Assembly: GCA_019914995.1 (NCBI GenBank) | Contig: CM034127.1 | Location: 10,726,001-10,790,000 of the forward strand | Direction: 5' to 3' | Length of the DNA: 64,000 bases | Source: Acanthochlamys bracteata | Taxonomy: Eukaryota; Streptophyta; Magnoliopsida; Pandanales; Velloziaceae | Shown: piece by piece, positions 1 through 10,515 of the stretch | Layout of the letters: each line of letters opens with the position of its first letter | Position numbering within the stretch: position 1 is the stretch's first letter | The notes under the pieces: generated by a model | What the model was told of the DNA's origin: nothing | The model's input: only the letters and a program-made list of their open reading frames with translations | Database searches by the model: none | Translations under genes and position numbers: made by a program

Positions 1-217
1 CACATGAAGCTCTATAGGAGTGTCAACTATCTTACTATCCGATATATCTGCTGATCTAATAATATCTGAGGCATACTTTTGTTGAGAAATAAGAATACCT
101 CTATCACCCTGAGCAATCTCCAATCCAAGAAAATAACGTAAGTGACCAAGATCTTTCATCTGAAATTGCTGACGAAGATGTTTTTGAGTTGCTGCTATTC
201 CTGCTGAATCATCTCCT
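1..217 (-). pseudogene. Copia reverse transcriptase, C-terminal part (partial)
   Basis: The minus strand is open across all 217 bp and encodes the palm/thumb part of Copia reverse transcriptase. It begins just after the catalytic YVDD region (GDDSAGIAATQK) and continues through the diagnostic MKDLGHLRYFLGLEI and ISQQKYASDII. Everything upstream in RT, including the catalytic YVDD, is missing and replaced at 218-306 by LTR sequence. The frame continues beyond the left edge toward RNase H. Confidence 0.88.
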
Positions 218-306
218 GTTTACATTCAATAGCTACATATATATAGCTAATCATAAGAGTCTAATTAATAAACATAATCAATGTGGGACTAAAGTAATAC
301 TAAATG
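218..306 (-). repeat. 89-bp LTR fragment embedded inside pol
   Basis: This segment aligns without gaps to 2254-2342 of the LTR, in the same orientation, with 5 mismatches in 89 positions by eye. It lies exactly between the integrase/linker frame and the reverse-transcriptase frame. It covers only the middle of the LTR, so it is neither an intact nor a solo LTR. Confidence 0.9.
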
Positions 307-2107
307 GTGGAGGTAGATGTGAGGGCGGTGATGAAGGTGAAGATAGTGAACTTGAAGTAGAAGAAGAATATGAAGGATTCTCATATGCCATCGTCGAAAC
401 TATCGTAGAAGGGACTGTACTATTAGAAGAAAGTAAAGGAGTTGGATCAATGGAGACATTAGAACACTGAGTAGATGATGTAAAAGTATGTGTGTCTGGT
501 GATGTTAAAAATTTGACGTCAGGAGATGTAGAAAAATAAGATATATTCTCATAAAATGTGACATGTCGAGAAATACGAAGACGACGAGCCAAAGGATCAT
601 AACAACGATATCCTTTATGCTCGAAACTAATGCCAAGAAGGACACACTTAGTTGAGGTATCAGACAGTTTCGTGCGCTCAGTCGGAGGAAGAAGAACAAA
701 ACAAGTACATCCAAAAGTGCGAAGCATGCTATAGTCAGGAGGAGATAAAAAAAGACTCTCATGAGGGGTCTTGCCAGATAAAACAGATGACGGAGTGATA
801 TTGATAAGATTAACAGACGTAAGAATTGCCTCTGCCCAAAAAGTTTGAGGTACAGAATAGGATAGTAAAAGAGCACGAGCAGTCTCCAAAATGTGGCGAT
901 GCTTGCGTTCTGCTACTCCATTCTGTTCATGAGTGTAAGGACATGACTGCTGAAAAAGGGTACCATGAGACTGTAAGATAGATCTCATGGTAGATGACAG
1001 ATACTCACGAGCACAATCAGAACGAAAAATTTTAACTCTACAGTTAAACTGAGTATGGATCATAGCGGTGAATCGATTATAAATAGAAGGAAGATCCGAC
1101 CGATTACGCATGAGATAAACCCAAGTATAACGAGTGTAATCATCAATAAAACTTACATAATAGAGAAAGCCAGTCATGGATGAGATAGGTGCGGGGCCCC
1201 AAATGTCAGAATGAACTAACTCAAAAGGACGTTTGGTTTTAGATAAACTTTTAGTGAAAGGAAGAGCTAAATGTTTTGCCAATTTACAACTTGTACATGC
1301 AGATAGTGGTGAAAAAGGCCCTTTTCCGAGAGCTCCACTTTGAAATAAATTTTTAAATCGAGATTCAGAAATATGACCCAAACGTTTATGCCACAAATCA
1401 GCAGTAGATGAAACAACAGCAGCAGCACAACTAATAGTGGAAGGATTAGATAAAGGAATATGAAGATATTCTAAATAATAGAGTCGTCCCTTTCTACGAG
1501 CACAACCAATCGTTTGGCCAGTATGAGAATCCTTTACATTGCAGGTAATAGAATCAAAAGTAATAATGAATCCACTCTCGCAAAGGCTACTGATGGATAT
1601 AAGATTAAAAGTAATGCTTGGAACATGTAGGACAAAGGGTAAAGTTAGAGTATCTGAAATAAGACATCCAGATTTGGTAATGAGTAACTGAGAACCATCG
1701 GCTGTGTGTAGGGATGGAAAATGTGATGGTAAAGATGTAGTTTTGGATAATAAAGACTCATTCGAAGTCATGTGATGAGAAGCACCAGAATCTAATATCC
1801 AAGAAGAAGACATACTTGGAGAGGCAGAAAAAACAGATATAGAGGAGCCAACAAATGATGACTGTTGTTGAAGCTGGAGCTCTAGTTGAGTAAGACGATA
1901 TTTAATATCTGAAAAATCAGGAAAGATCTGACAAGCTGCCGGTGCACTATCAACAATATGTGCTTGAGTATCTTGAAAGCAATTTGAAGAAAAAAAAGCT
2001 TTCGCCTTCATTTGCTCTCGATATTGTAAAAATAAATATGGATAAAGTTGAAAACAACTATCCACAATATGACCAAACTTGCGACAATAAGAACAAAATA
2101 TGGTCAT
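307..2107 (-). CDS. Copia gag-pol fragment: zinc knuckle, protease, integrase
   Basis: One open frame of about 600 residues; the last residues before the stop at 278 come from the embedded LTR fragment. In order: a CCHC zinc knuckle (CSYCRKFGHIVDSC) within the first 20 residues; a retropepsin active site (ILDSGASHH) near residue 105; the integrase HHCC zinc finger (HKRLGH followed by CTSC); and the integrase core with first Asp in VHSDIWG, second Asp in FRSDCAREY and Glu in QNGVAERKH. The second-Asp motif departs from the usual RSDNG(T/G)E(Y/F), but the Asp remains. A Ser/Pro-rich linker follows. The capsid part of gag is absent, so the ATG at 2107 is merely the first Met in a broken gag. No frameshift is seen. 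Confidence 0.9.
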
Positions 2108-2181
2108 ACTGATTACAGACTAGACCGAAAAAAAAAAAAATTTTTTTAAATTTGAAACTTGAGAAAATTCTCAAGATCGAA

Positions 2182-2195
2182 TGGCTCTGATACCA
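2182..2195 (-). other. Primer-binding site for initiator tRNA-Met
   Basis: The plus strand reads tggctctgatacca, so the element strand reads TGGTATCAGAGCCA, the standard Copia PBS complementary to the 3' end of plant initiator methionine tRNA. It touches the LTR with no spacer and fixes the element's orientation. Confidence 0.93.
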
Positions 2196-2379
2196 TGAAA
2201 CGAATTGAGAGAAAAAAAAATATGATAAAATTGATAATAATAGTTGATGATGAGTTTACATTCAATAGCTACATATATATAACTAATCATAACAATCTAA
2301 CTAATAAACATAATCAATGTGGGACTAAAATAATACTAAATGAGCCAAAACAAGATGGATCTATATATAAATTCTAACA
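2196..2379 (-). repeat. Copia LTR (5' LTR of the element, 184 bp)
   Basis: On the plus strand the segment starts TGAAACG and ends CTAACA, so it has the TG...CA ends of an LTR. It directly abuts the primer-binding site. In element orientation it starts TGTTAGAATTTATATATAG, where the tatata tract could serve as a TATA box. The boundary next to the PBS is firm. The outer end at 2379 rests on the TG/CA rule only, because the second LTR is not in the window. Confidence 0.8.
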
Positions 2380-2461
2380 GTTGTTTTTGTTATACAGAAA
2401 CACCCAAAGTGTGTCGGACTTGAAACCTAAAATTGAAAGAATCTTATAGTCGCTGCCTTAC

Positions 2462-3226
2462 CTTGGGCCAAGGAGTGTCTAGCTTGGCATTTGAGAGCAC
2501 ATGCACGTCAGGAGAAACTACATCTGTGGTAAGCGGCTCTATCCTTGGCCAGATAGAACACACACCATAGCTTTCGAATTAAAACCAGTTAGTACGAGGT
2601 TGATTCCACTGTACTGGTTTGCTTCTCTAGCTATTTCCCCTGCAAATTCCGGAGGTGCAATTATCCATATATTTTCTAAATAATCCAACAGCAACATATA
2701 CCTTAATTATCTATACTGATTTGAACTTCATTGCAGATTTTATCCATATATTTTCTAACAAATACAAACATCTAAGAATAAAGCGCTCACTAACAAAGTA
2801 GCATCCATGCAACCCAATGAATCACTTGATAGTGCATAAAACTAATTTTACAAGTTCAGGAAAGGAGAGCAGACTGGTAAATACCAAAGGTAAGGCATGC
2901 AATCCATATCCAAAACGCAAAACAAGCTATGGCTCAAGAGTTAAACAAATCAGAGATCACTCATAAACCAGTCCACAAGATTAAGACAGACGTGTTTTGC
3001 AACACCTACAAGAACGGGGAAAGCAAATCACCCCTGTTCTTTGTTCTTGGAGGAAAGGTTGGGCTTTGGCTTCTGAATATTAGGTATAAAAGCTAGTCTA
3101 CCATTTCTTTTGCATCCTAACGAAGCTTCCCCTGCTACATTCCAGTATCTTCTCATCGCCTTCACCCCATAAATCCGCAGGCTGTGTCCGCCTGCCAAGC
3201 AATTCATCCACAACAAAAATGTTAAC
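2462..3226 (-). pseudogene. Unidentified spliced gene fragment(s)
   Basis: I do not recognise this gene. Three coding-like blocks appear on the minus strand. Block A (3226-3098) reads FVVDELLGRRTQPADLWG and onward, and either stops at 3098 or uses a GT donor two bases earlier. Block B (about 2675-2586) reads WIIAPPEFAGEIAREANQ and ends at a GT donor. Block C (2523-2462) reads DVVSPDVHVLSNAKLDTPW and is flanked by ccacag and gtaagg. B and C join in phase across a 62-nt intron. Beyond C only about 80 bp remain before the Copia LTR, so later exons would be interrupted. Whether A belongs with B and C is unknown. A captured or relic fragment is as likely as a live gene. Confidence 0.4.
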
Positions 3227-3634
3227 TTATTCATCTCGATTGAGGAGCAAGAGAAGTTGATATAACGGGATGATGTTGCCAGGTCTACGCACACACTGAT
3301 GGACATATCTTTTCTCTGCTTGAAATTTCTTTTCTCCTGCTTCATCCAGAGACGATATCAGTTCCGGAAATCGAAAGCTTTGATATTTATAGACGACAAC
3401 ATAAATCGCGCAGCACAGATAAGGAAACCGTTTTCACAGGATCCGGATTGTGCTAAACCAAACTACAATGACCTAATATGTAAATAGTATTGTTAGTGTG
3501 ACCATAAAGCAAAATATAACCTATAGAGAAGAGAGAGAGAGAGGGAAGCGCGTGTGGAGCAGAGCGAGCGAGTTGGCCGGAAAACCAAATCCAGACAAAA
3601 AAAATTCTGTTTTACAAATTTTAAATTACAAAAA

Positions 3635-6600
3635 ATGAGAAAATCTTCGGCGGTTGCATTGAATCGGAAGAAGAATGAATTTAACAACAACAATAAAAAT
3701 TCTATTTCTAATTCGAATTCGAAGAAGAGGAAGAAGAAAGGGCGGCCTTCGCTTCTCGATCTCCACCGGCGATCTCTTCGACTCGAACGACTAAATCAGC
3801 CCGATTTTAATTCTAATTCAATTTCTAATAATTCCAAGCCTAACCCTAACCCTAATTCTGAAGATGATGATGACGACGACGATGATCCCCGGCCCAAGGA
3901 GAGGAAGCTCCGTCACGTTCTTCAGGTCTCACTTGCTTTTTTGAATTCTCCATTATTATAAAAATTTGATTCTTTTTTTCTCAATGAATGGAAGTTGTTG
4001 TTTGTGGCAAAACATTTTAAGTCAACGATGCCAGTCATCTGTTGCAGCTGATTTATGTTCTTTGTGTTTGATTTGGTTCCTTTGAATTTGAATGTTGCTT
4101 TGTATGTTTTGTGTTTATTTTATTTCTTTATTGTGTTTTTGGCTTTCCCTGTTTTGTTTTTCCCGGACTTTTTTTTAACTGTCGTTGGATTGCTTTTATT
4201 TATTTATTTCTTTATTTTAATTAGATGTTAAAAACGCTTTCACTACTTGTCAAATCTTTCTTTTTTTAAAATTAATTGTAGTGCTTTTTGAATTTGAGAT
4301 ATGTTGTTGATTGATTGATCTTCTGGTTCTTAGGAAGGGAGTCAAAACTCTTCAAAAGGGACAGAGAGATTTGAAGGTTTGGCATTTATTTTTCTTGCAA
4401 AAATTCCTTTCTTTTACATTTATTAACGGAGTTTTATATTTTGAAAGTTTGATATTATTAGTGGGATCTGATCTCTGTCTTGGTAAGCAGGTGATCCGCA
4501 AGATCGTGGGCCCACAACACCATTGCCTGACAAAAAGTTGCTAGTTTTCATCCTTGACAGGCTCCAGAAGTATGTTCTAAGTCTCTCAGTTTAGAAATCT
4601 ATGTTCTTTTCTTTTTTCCTCTTTCCTTTGTTGAATTCTTAATGCGGTAGCGTTGTTAACATTTGGGTAAAATGGTGTTGTTATTGTTAAACATCAGGAA
4701 GGATACTTATGGCGTCTTCTCTGAGCCCCCTGATCCTGAAGAGGTGTATATTATAGTCCTTTTTTCATAAGCTCTTGGCTGCTTTTCTTGTTGGAGTCAT
4801 TTCAAGCTTTTTCTCTTTCTGTAAACTGACAAGCATTCTGCTTGCTCAGCTTCCGGACTACCATGATATCATCAAGCATCCAATGGATTTTGGGACAATC
4901 AGGAAGAAACTGGATGATGGAGCATATGAATGCCTTGAGCAGTTTGAGGTTAGCCAATTCATGTTCCTCTTTTGTATTTGAGTTTATTGCTATGTTTCTA
5001 AATGTTCTAAGTTTGGTGGAACACTGTGCTGGAATCGCTATTGTTTGAATTGTCGTTTTCACTGTACTAAGGTAATTGCATGATGTTCTATGATTATTAG
5101 TAAACCTGTAATTACTTTCCACAGGAAGAGCACACAACAGTCTCTTATAATAGTTCTTTCTGTATGAGACGAGAAATGTATATCTTGTATTGATCTTCTC
5201 AATTATGTATTCCTGTTCTTTTTGCAGAAAGCAGTCATGCTCTCTAGGTATGGGCATTAATGTTATTGCATGCCCAATGTGGAATTGAAAATCGATAAAA
5301 GCAAGATTTGATTTAGTTAGTAAATCTAAAGCACCATATTCTTGGAGAATATTCACAAGTCTCTTCATTGTGAATGCTGCCCTTTAGTTAGAAATTGTTT
5401 AGACTTTCTGTATACAAATGATTTCTTTGAGAAACCCAAAACAATGTTTACACATCACTGCAAATTTTTGTTCTTCCTGAGTGGATGAGCTAGCCACTGG
5501 CCATTGATCTAAAGTTGAATGTCTGTGATAACAGTTTGCATTGTTCTTAAATATGAGAAGCCTTACTTTCACTGCATTTGTTTAGACGAACTCCATGATG
5601 GTGGTTTTGAGTATTAGAGTAATCAGCTTCAAGTTCATGACTTAATACAACTTTTTTAGGGTAATATAATGTCCATGTGATTTGGAAAAGGCAACAAATG
5701 TAGATTGACACCATGATGCATCTCTTTTGCTTCTTTAAGTTTCGTCCTCCAGTTCTTGATGTAATCTCCTTTTAATCCTCCGGTCTTGATGTATTCGTGG
5801 ATATTATAGCCGATTAGGTGTGGTCATGCAAGTCTTTCTCAAGCGTGATCTAGACTTGTGGAAGTTGTCTATAACGTCCAAAGTTTAGTTATCAATCTTG
5901 AAACTCATTGACACTTAGATAGTGCCAAGTATTTTGGATTTCAGTTGTAAGTTAAAAGTGTCTAATTACGATTTATTTGATTGTCAGCTAACCTAGTTGG
6001 GGTAGATGGAAGGTCGGAAGTTTGAAATTTGTTTATTGTTTGGAGTAGGAACTATACAATAAGCAAGCCGTCTTTTCTGAACTATATTAGTTGGTTTTAC
6101 TGCACTTGCTTTCTTGAGAGCTAGCTCATAGCCTCATAGTATAAGTTCTATAATCTTGTTTCATACCATGCAGGAGGATGTAATCTTAATCAGTTCGAAT
6201 GCTATGGCATATAATTCACCAGATACCATCTACTACCGCCAAGTATGTTTTCTCTTCCATCTACGTAGCGGTGTAACAAAAGAATTGCATTTAGCTATTT
6301 GAAGATAGTAATTCGTTTCTGGTACAGGCAAGATCAATTCAAGAGCTTGCTAAAAAGGATTTTGAGAATTTAAGACAAGCAAGTGATGACAGTGAACCAG
6401 AATCAAAGACAGTTGGATCCAGAGGTAGACCGCCTAACAAGAGCAACATTAAACCTACAGCTGGGCAAAACCATTTGGGAAATGCCACAAGTCCGTTAAA
6501 GAATTTCAATGATGTATCTGCATATGGTACACAATGGTGTAATTCAAATGACAATGAATCTAGAGGAGGCATGAAGGAATTATCTTTGAGATCTTCAAAT

Positions 6601-7450
6601 GGTGTTCGTGGGTTGGATGCATTATTAGTGCAGGAACATAGTTTTGAGAAGGAAGAGGAGTATTCAGGTATCTAATGCTGAACCTAAAGTTTAAACAACT
6701 TCCAACTTTGAATATGTTTGTTAATTCCTGTAATCAATGTTAGGTTCTGCAGTGAGAGGGACAAAGAGAGTATGGAAGAAAGCTTATGTTCCTGAGAATC
6801 GTCGCAAATCATATAGGAAAGCCCAGGCACCCATCTGCTTGTGGGAGCAGCCTATCTTCACTACCTTTGACAGAGAGAGAAAGGTTCTTGTGCCTGTAAG
6901 TGTTTATTATCTAAATGCTTATGGGTGCACTCTTTTTTTTTTAATGCACTGGAGTCTGTCACTTTGTCCGCGCTGAAGCTATTTTCTAGATAAGCTTTTG
7001 CGTCTGCTTGAGTTACGTATTATTAATTCTCATTAGTCATAAGAAGGTATATTTCCTGATCGCTGGGTCATGGTTTTGTATGCTGTGTCATCCTGCTTTC
7101 TACTTGCTACTATGTGCCATCTAATCGAAGCCAGATGAAGTTCTTCATCTATTTTCTCATGCTATTGGAACCAGGTCGGGCTTCACTCAGACCATGCGTA
7201 TGCCAGGAGTCTTGCCAGATTTGCAGCAAAGCTAGGTCCTGTTGGTTGGGAAATTGCTGCCAAAAAGATCCAAGGAGTTCTTCCTCCTGGAACAAAATTT
7301 GGCCCTGGCTGGATTGGTGAAGATGAAGTTGCACAGCAATTTCCAACATCTGAAGTATCCACATGCTTTCCGCATCCAGCAGGCAGTTTGGAAACATCAT
7401 CAGCTGCTGTGGTAAAAGATGAAAGTAGGTCTTCTGATAGTCAGCAGTAA
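3635..7450 (+). CDS. Bromodomain protein, BRD1/2/13-like (putative SWI/SNF subunit)
   Basis: Nine phase-consistent exons: 3635-3925, 4334-4376, 4491-4569, 4698-4743, 4850-4948, 6174-6242, 6328-6667, 6744-6895, 7175-7450; 465 codons including TAA. Residues 1-97 are basic and low-complexity with a [11 protein letters not shown] motif and an acidic run. The bromodomain spans about residues 115-225: ZA loop with [14 protein letters not shown], and the acetyl-lysine-binding Asn at about 200 in AMAYNSPD. A second GRP motif follows ([10 protein letters not shown]). The C-terminal block ([18 protein letters not shown], then [12 protein letters not shown]) is typical of plant BRD1/2/13 homologues. In Arabidopsis these are subunits of BRM-containing SWI/SNF complexes that bind acetylated histones; that role is inferred here. 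The ATG at 3635 is the first in frame. The protein is shorter than most homologues. Intron 5 is 1.2 kb. Confidence 0.9.
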
Positions 7451-8200
7451 TGTCTTGACTGAAGTTGTACAGAATTTTACAAAGGCACTGGCTGCAGGCT
7501 TGCAGCTTGCTAATGCCTTTGGGATGGTGTTCTGCTGATTGGTTCTATCATCCAGTGTCAGAAGATACGTGCAAGGATAAGCGACTGTTGCTTTTTGTAT
7601 TGCAAAAACACACAACTTGAGCAGGGACATCAGACAGAGGCTACAGGACATGTAAACGCACAAATCCCTTTCAGGGAAATGCAGTCATCGCTCTCCTAGG
7701 AAATTCATTTGATTTCCTGAGAGGCCAGGTGACTACTAATAGCGACCACTTGAAAGGAAAGGCCAGAAAGAATTGTTGATGGGGTCAAATCATGTTCATG
7801 TACCTCTGGTGGTATTTGTGTGGAATGCAGGTCAGGGTTAAACACTTTTGGTCGGAAGGTCTGGTTTAATCTAACAGGATCTAATCTTCAGTTCCGACCT
7901 CCGTTCAGGCTTTACCTCAGTGCTAGTGATTGATTTGTGTATGTCAGTTGTGCTTGCTTGATGGCCAACTGAGAGTTTCATTGAGGATTCGCAGTAGGGA
8001 GACTAGAATCCGATGGCTAAGTAGTTTAGCAAATATGTTCAGGTAATATCTTGACACTGATTGTAACAGTTGTACTGATTAGTTTATATGCCAGCGAAAG
8101 GGAAGCTTATACTAAATTTTGTTCAGTCACATACATATTGGAGAAATTCAGGGTTTTAACCAGTAATAATTTATATTGTGAAGGCGATAAATGCCCCAAG
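7451..8200 (+). other. 3' UTR / downstream flank of the bromodomain gene
   Basis: No complete gene. Short coding-like stretches occur in other frames just past the stop (for example VLTEVVQNFTKALAAG about 7450-7500, and GNSFDFLRGQVTTNSDHL about 7695-7755). They may be remnants of a longer C-terminus or chance. The sequence becomes AT-rich after about 8200. Confidence 0.5.
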
Positions 8201-8426
8201 TTCTCCTTGAAATTTAAGAGACATTTGAGAATGTTTATGAAATATAATTTTTATAAACGAAAATTTTATTTTTATTTTGAAAAATAAAAATAAGTATTAA
8301 TAAAATTTTATAATATAGATATTTTATAATTATTTAAATAAATTTATAAAATATTATAAAAAATTTATGGATGTGAAATAAAAAATTAAATGTTGAAAAC
8401 GCAACGCAAGCGCAGCCTTACTGATA
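8200..8426. repeat. MITE-like AT-rich element, one end recognised
   Basis: The internal sequence (aaataaatttataaaatattataaaaaattt, described here only in part) resembles that of other MITE-like elements in the window (44581-44840, 59405-59640). It ends in aacgcaagcgcagcctta, with tactgata at 8419-8426. The left end is not clear. Confidence 0.45.
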
Positions 8427-8645
8427 TTCTTTGGGATTCATGACCAGCGTAACTATCGTCAGTGACCCGTTAGAAGTTTAAGCGTACGTTTGGCGTGAAG
8501 TTTGCTCTTTTTTCATTTTGTTTTAGCTTTCGTTTTTTAATAAATTTTTACGGTATGCTTAAAAGTATGTTAAATTTGTAAAATATACTAAATTATACAT
8601 TATAAAATTATATATATATAGTATCAGTAAAGCTACGCTCGCGTT
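8403..8645. repeat. Inverted-repeat pair (24 bp arms)
   Basis: The left arm 8403-8426 (aacgcaagcgcagccttact plus gata) matches the reverse complement of 8622-8645 at about 21 of 24 positions. It is either the terminal inverted repeats of one 243-bp element or the facing ends of two MITEs. The interior is AT-rich with a short TA run. Confidence 0.5.
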
Positions 8646-8849
8646 AAACAACAAGTATTGTCCTTAATGTTGAAGATACTGATACAACAAGGCATTCAAG
8701 AAAATAAAACTTAGAGTTGAATAGAAAATTCCCTAATTTGTCGCATGCTGAATTGAGTTGAAAAAAAAAAACAATGCTTGCTATCCGTGTTAGGACATAT
8801 AGTTTCCAGTAAAAGAATTAAGATGAATATAGCAAAAATTAAAATTATT

Positions 8850-10515
8850 AAAACTCTACGTCCCTTACTTTAGTAAGGGCATTAGAAGTTTTCTAAGTTA
8901 TGCTGATTTTTATAGAAACTTCATTAAATATTTTTCTAAAATAACTAGATCTTTATGTGATTTATTGGCTAAGAATGCTGTGTTTGATTTTGATAAAAAT
9001 ATTTGGATACATTCAATAATTTAAAAATGATGCTTCTATCATCATTGCTTCTGACTGGAATTTATTATTTGAATTGATGTGTGATGTTTCAAATTATGCT
9101 ATTAGTGCAGTTCTAAATCAACGAATTGATAAACTGTCATATGTTATAATATTATACTAGTAAGAATTTAAATGATGCACAATTTAATTATTCAACAATA
9201 AAAAAGAGTTGCTTGCTATGGTGTTTGCTTTAAAAAAATTTTGTCCATATATTTTTATTCTAAAGTTATTGTATTAACTGACCATGTTGCTATTAAATAT
9301 TTGTTTGATCAAAAAAAATTTTAAATCTAGGTTGATTCGATGGATGTTACTGCTGCAAGAGTTTGACTTAGAGATTAAGAAATAAGAAAAAAAACGAAAA
9401 TATGATAGCGGACCATCTTTCTCCTATTATGATTAAAGATTAAAGAGAAGAAGACAACATGCTTCTAGATAATTTTTTTCTAGATTAACAACTTTTTTTC
9501 ATTAATAAATCTTGGTATGCTGAATTTGTGAATTATCTTACTAGTGATATAATGAAAAATAATTTATCTTTTAAAAAAATCTTGCTAGTGGCATGCACTA
9601 CTATTAGAATGATCTCTCTCTATTTAAGTATTATATGGACCAAATCATTAGAAGATGTGTTCCTAAAAATGAACAAAAAAGCATTCTAAATCATAGCCAT
9701 GAATTAGCATGTGGAGGTCACTTTTGTGCTAAAAAAATATCCCATAAAGTCATTCAATCAGGTAATGAAAGGAAGCTGAAACTGAGTTGAAAGAAATTCG
9801 TAACAAAGCTTATGATTAAAGAAAGATTTATAAGGAACATACAAAGTTCTATCATGACAAATCAATTCAGCGAAAAGAGTTCACTATAGATAAGAAAGTG
9901 TTATTGTTTAACTCAAGATTGAAACTCTTTTTAGAAAAACTGAAATTAAAATAGCACGGACTTTATGAGATAGTTGAAATCTTTACTTACACAGCTCTAG
10001 AAATTAAGGATTTAAAATCTGAAGCGTAATTTAAGATTAATGGGCATCACTTGAAGCCATACTTGAAGACCATATTTGTAATGCAAATTGACCCAACTCT
10101 TCCACTGTGCAATCCTAATTGCACTTGATAAACTTCTCGTTTGCTTGAAGATGTTAAATTTAGCGCTTCTATTAAGTCAACCTAAGCATCTTTCTCTTTA
10201 GTAGAGTCTAAATTTTGTAGGAATTTGATTTTCTTTTAAATTGAAACTTTTTTTATTGCTTTTGTAGGGTCAAGTCAATAATTGTCGTAATATGAGAAGA
10301 AACTCAAAGTTTTTTTCTAAAAAAAAATTCAACGACAAATAGCAGCATCCAGTTGTTTCAACTCAAAATAGAAGGAACGTGTAATTTAAGATAATTACAT
10401 CATGCGACAAAGCAGGAGAATTTCTATTCAAGTCAAGTTTTATTTTCTTGAATGCCTTGTTGTATCAATATCTTCACCATTGAGGACAATGCTTGGTTTC
10501 AACTTAGGGGGAGAC
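8850..10515 (+). mobile_element. Decayed Ty3/gypsy retrotransposon pol remnant
   Basis: The plus strand, across many stops and frameshifts, gives the gypsy order. RT end/RNase H start: FLSYADFYRNFIKYFSKI near 8895. RNase H: FELMCDVSNYAISAVLNQR near 9070 and DHVAIKYLF near 9278. Integrase zinc-finger region: CVPKNEQKSILNHSHE, then ACGGHF, about 9650-9735. Then the integrase C-terminal region to about 10100. The integrase catalytic core is missing between about 9745 and 9780, an internal deletion. A purine tract (aacttagggggaga, 10501-10514) after the pol relic is a likely polypurine tract. No gag, protease or paired LTR was found. It resembles plant Athila/Tat-type elements; the clade is an inference. 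Confidence 0.82.
10501..10514 (+). other. Probable polypurine tract of the gypsy remnant
   Basis: The sequence aacttagggggaga is preceded by the phrase attgaggacaatgcttggtt, a context common just before the 3' LTR in plant gypsy elements. It would prime plus-strand synthesis. The LTR that should start here was not delimited. Confidence 0.5.

Larger units (their letters stand above)
1..2379 (-). mobile_element. Copia-type LTR retrotransposon, internally rearranged, truncated by window edge
   Basis: Read on the minus strand the order is LTR (2379-2196), primer-binding site (2195-2182), gag zinc knuckle, aspartic protease, integrase, an internal LTR fragment (306-218), then the second half of reverse transcriptase running off the window. 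Integrase before reverse transcriptase is the Copia (Ty1) order. The long open frame and the intact LTR boundary show that the copy is fairly young. It cannot be autonomous as it stands. The gag N-terminus is missing, because only 74 bp lie between the PBS and the zinc-knuckle ORF, and the first half of reverse transcriptase is replaced by LTR sequence. The far LTR, RNase H and target-site duplication lie outside the window. Confidence 0.93.

Noticed and set aside
2159..2377. Open frame of 72 codons on the plus strand
   Set aside because: It lies inside the Copia LTR and PBS on the opposite strand and has no protein features of its own.
3554..3634. In-frame upstream extension of the bromodomain gene
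   Set aside because: The codon at 3554 is GTG, not ATG. The first in-frame ATG is at 3635, and the family motif GRPSLLDL lies after it.
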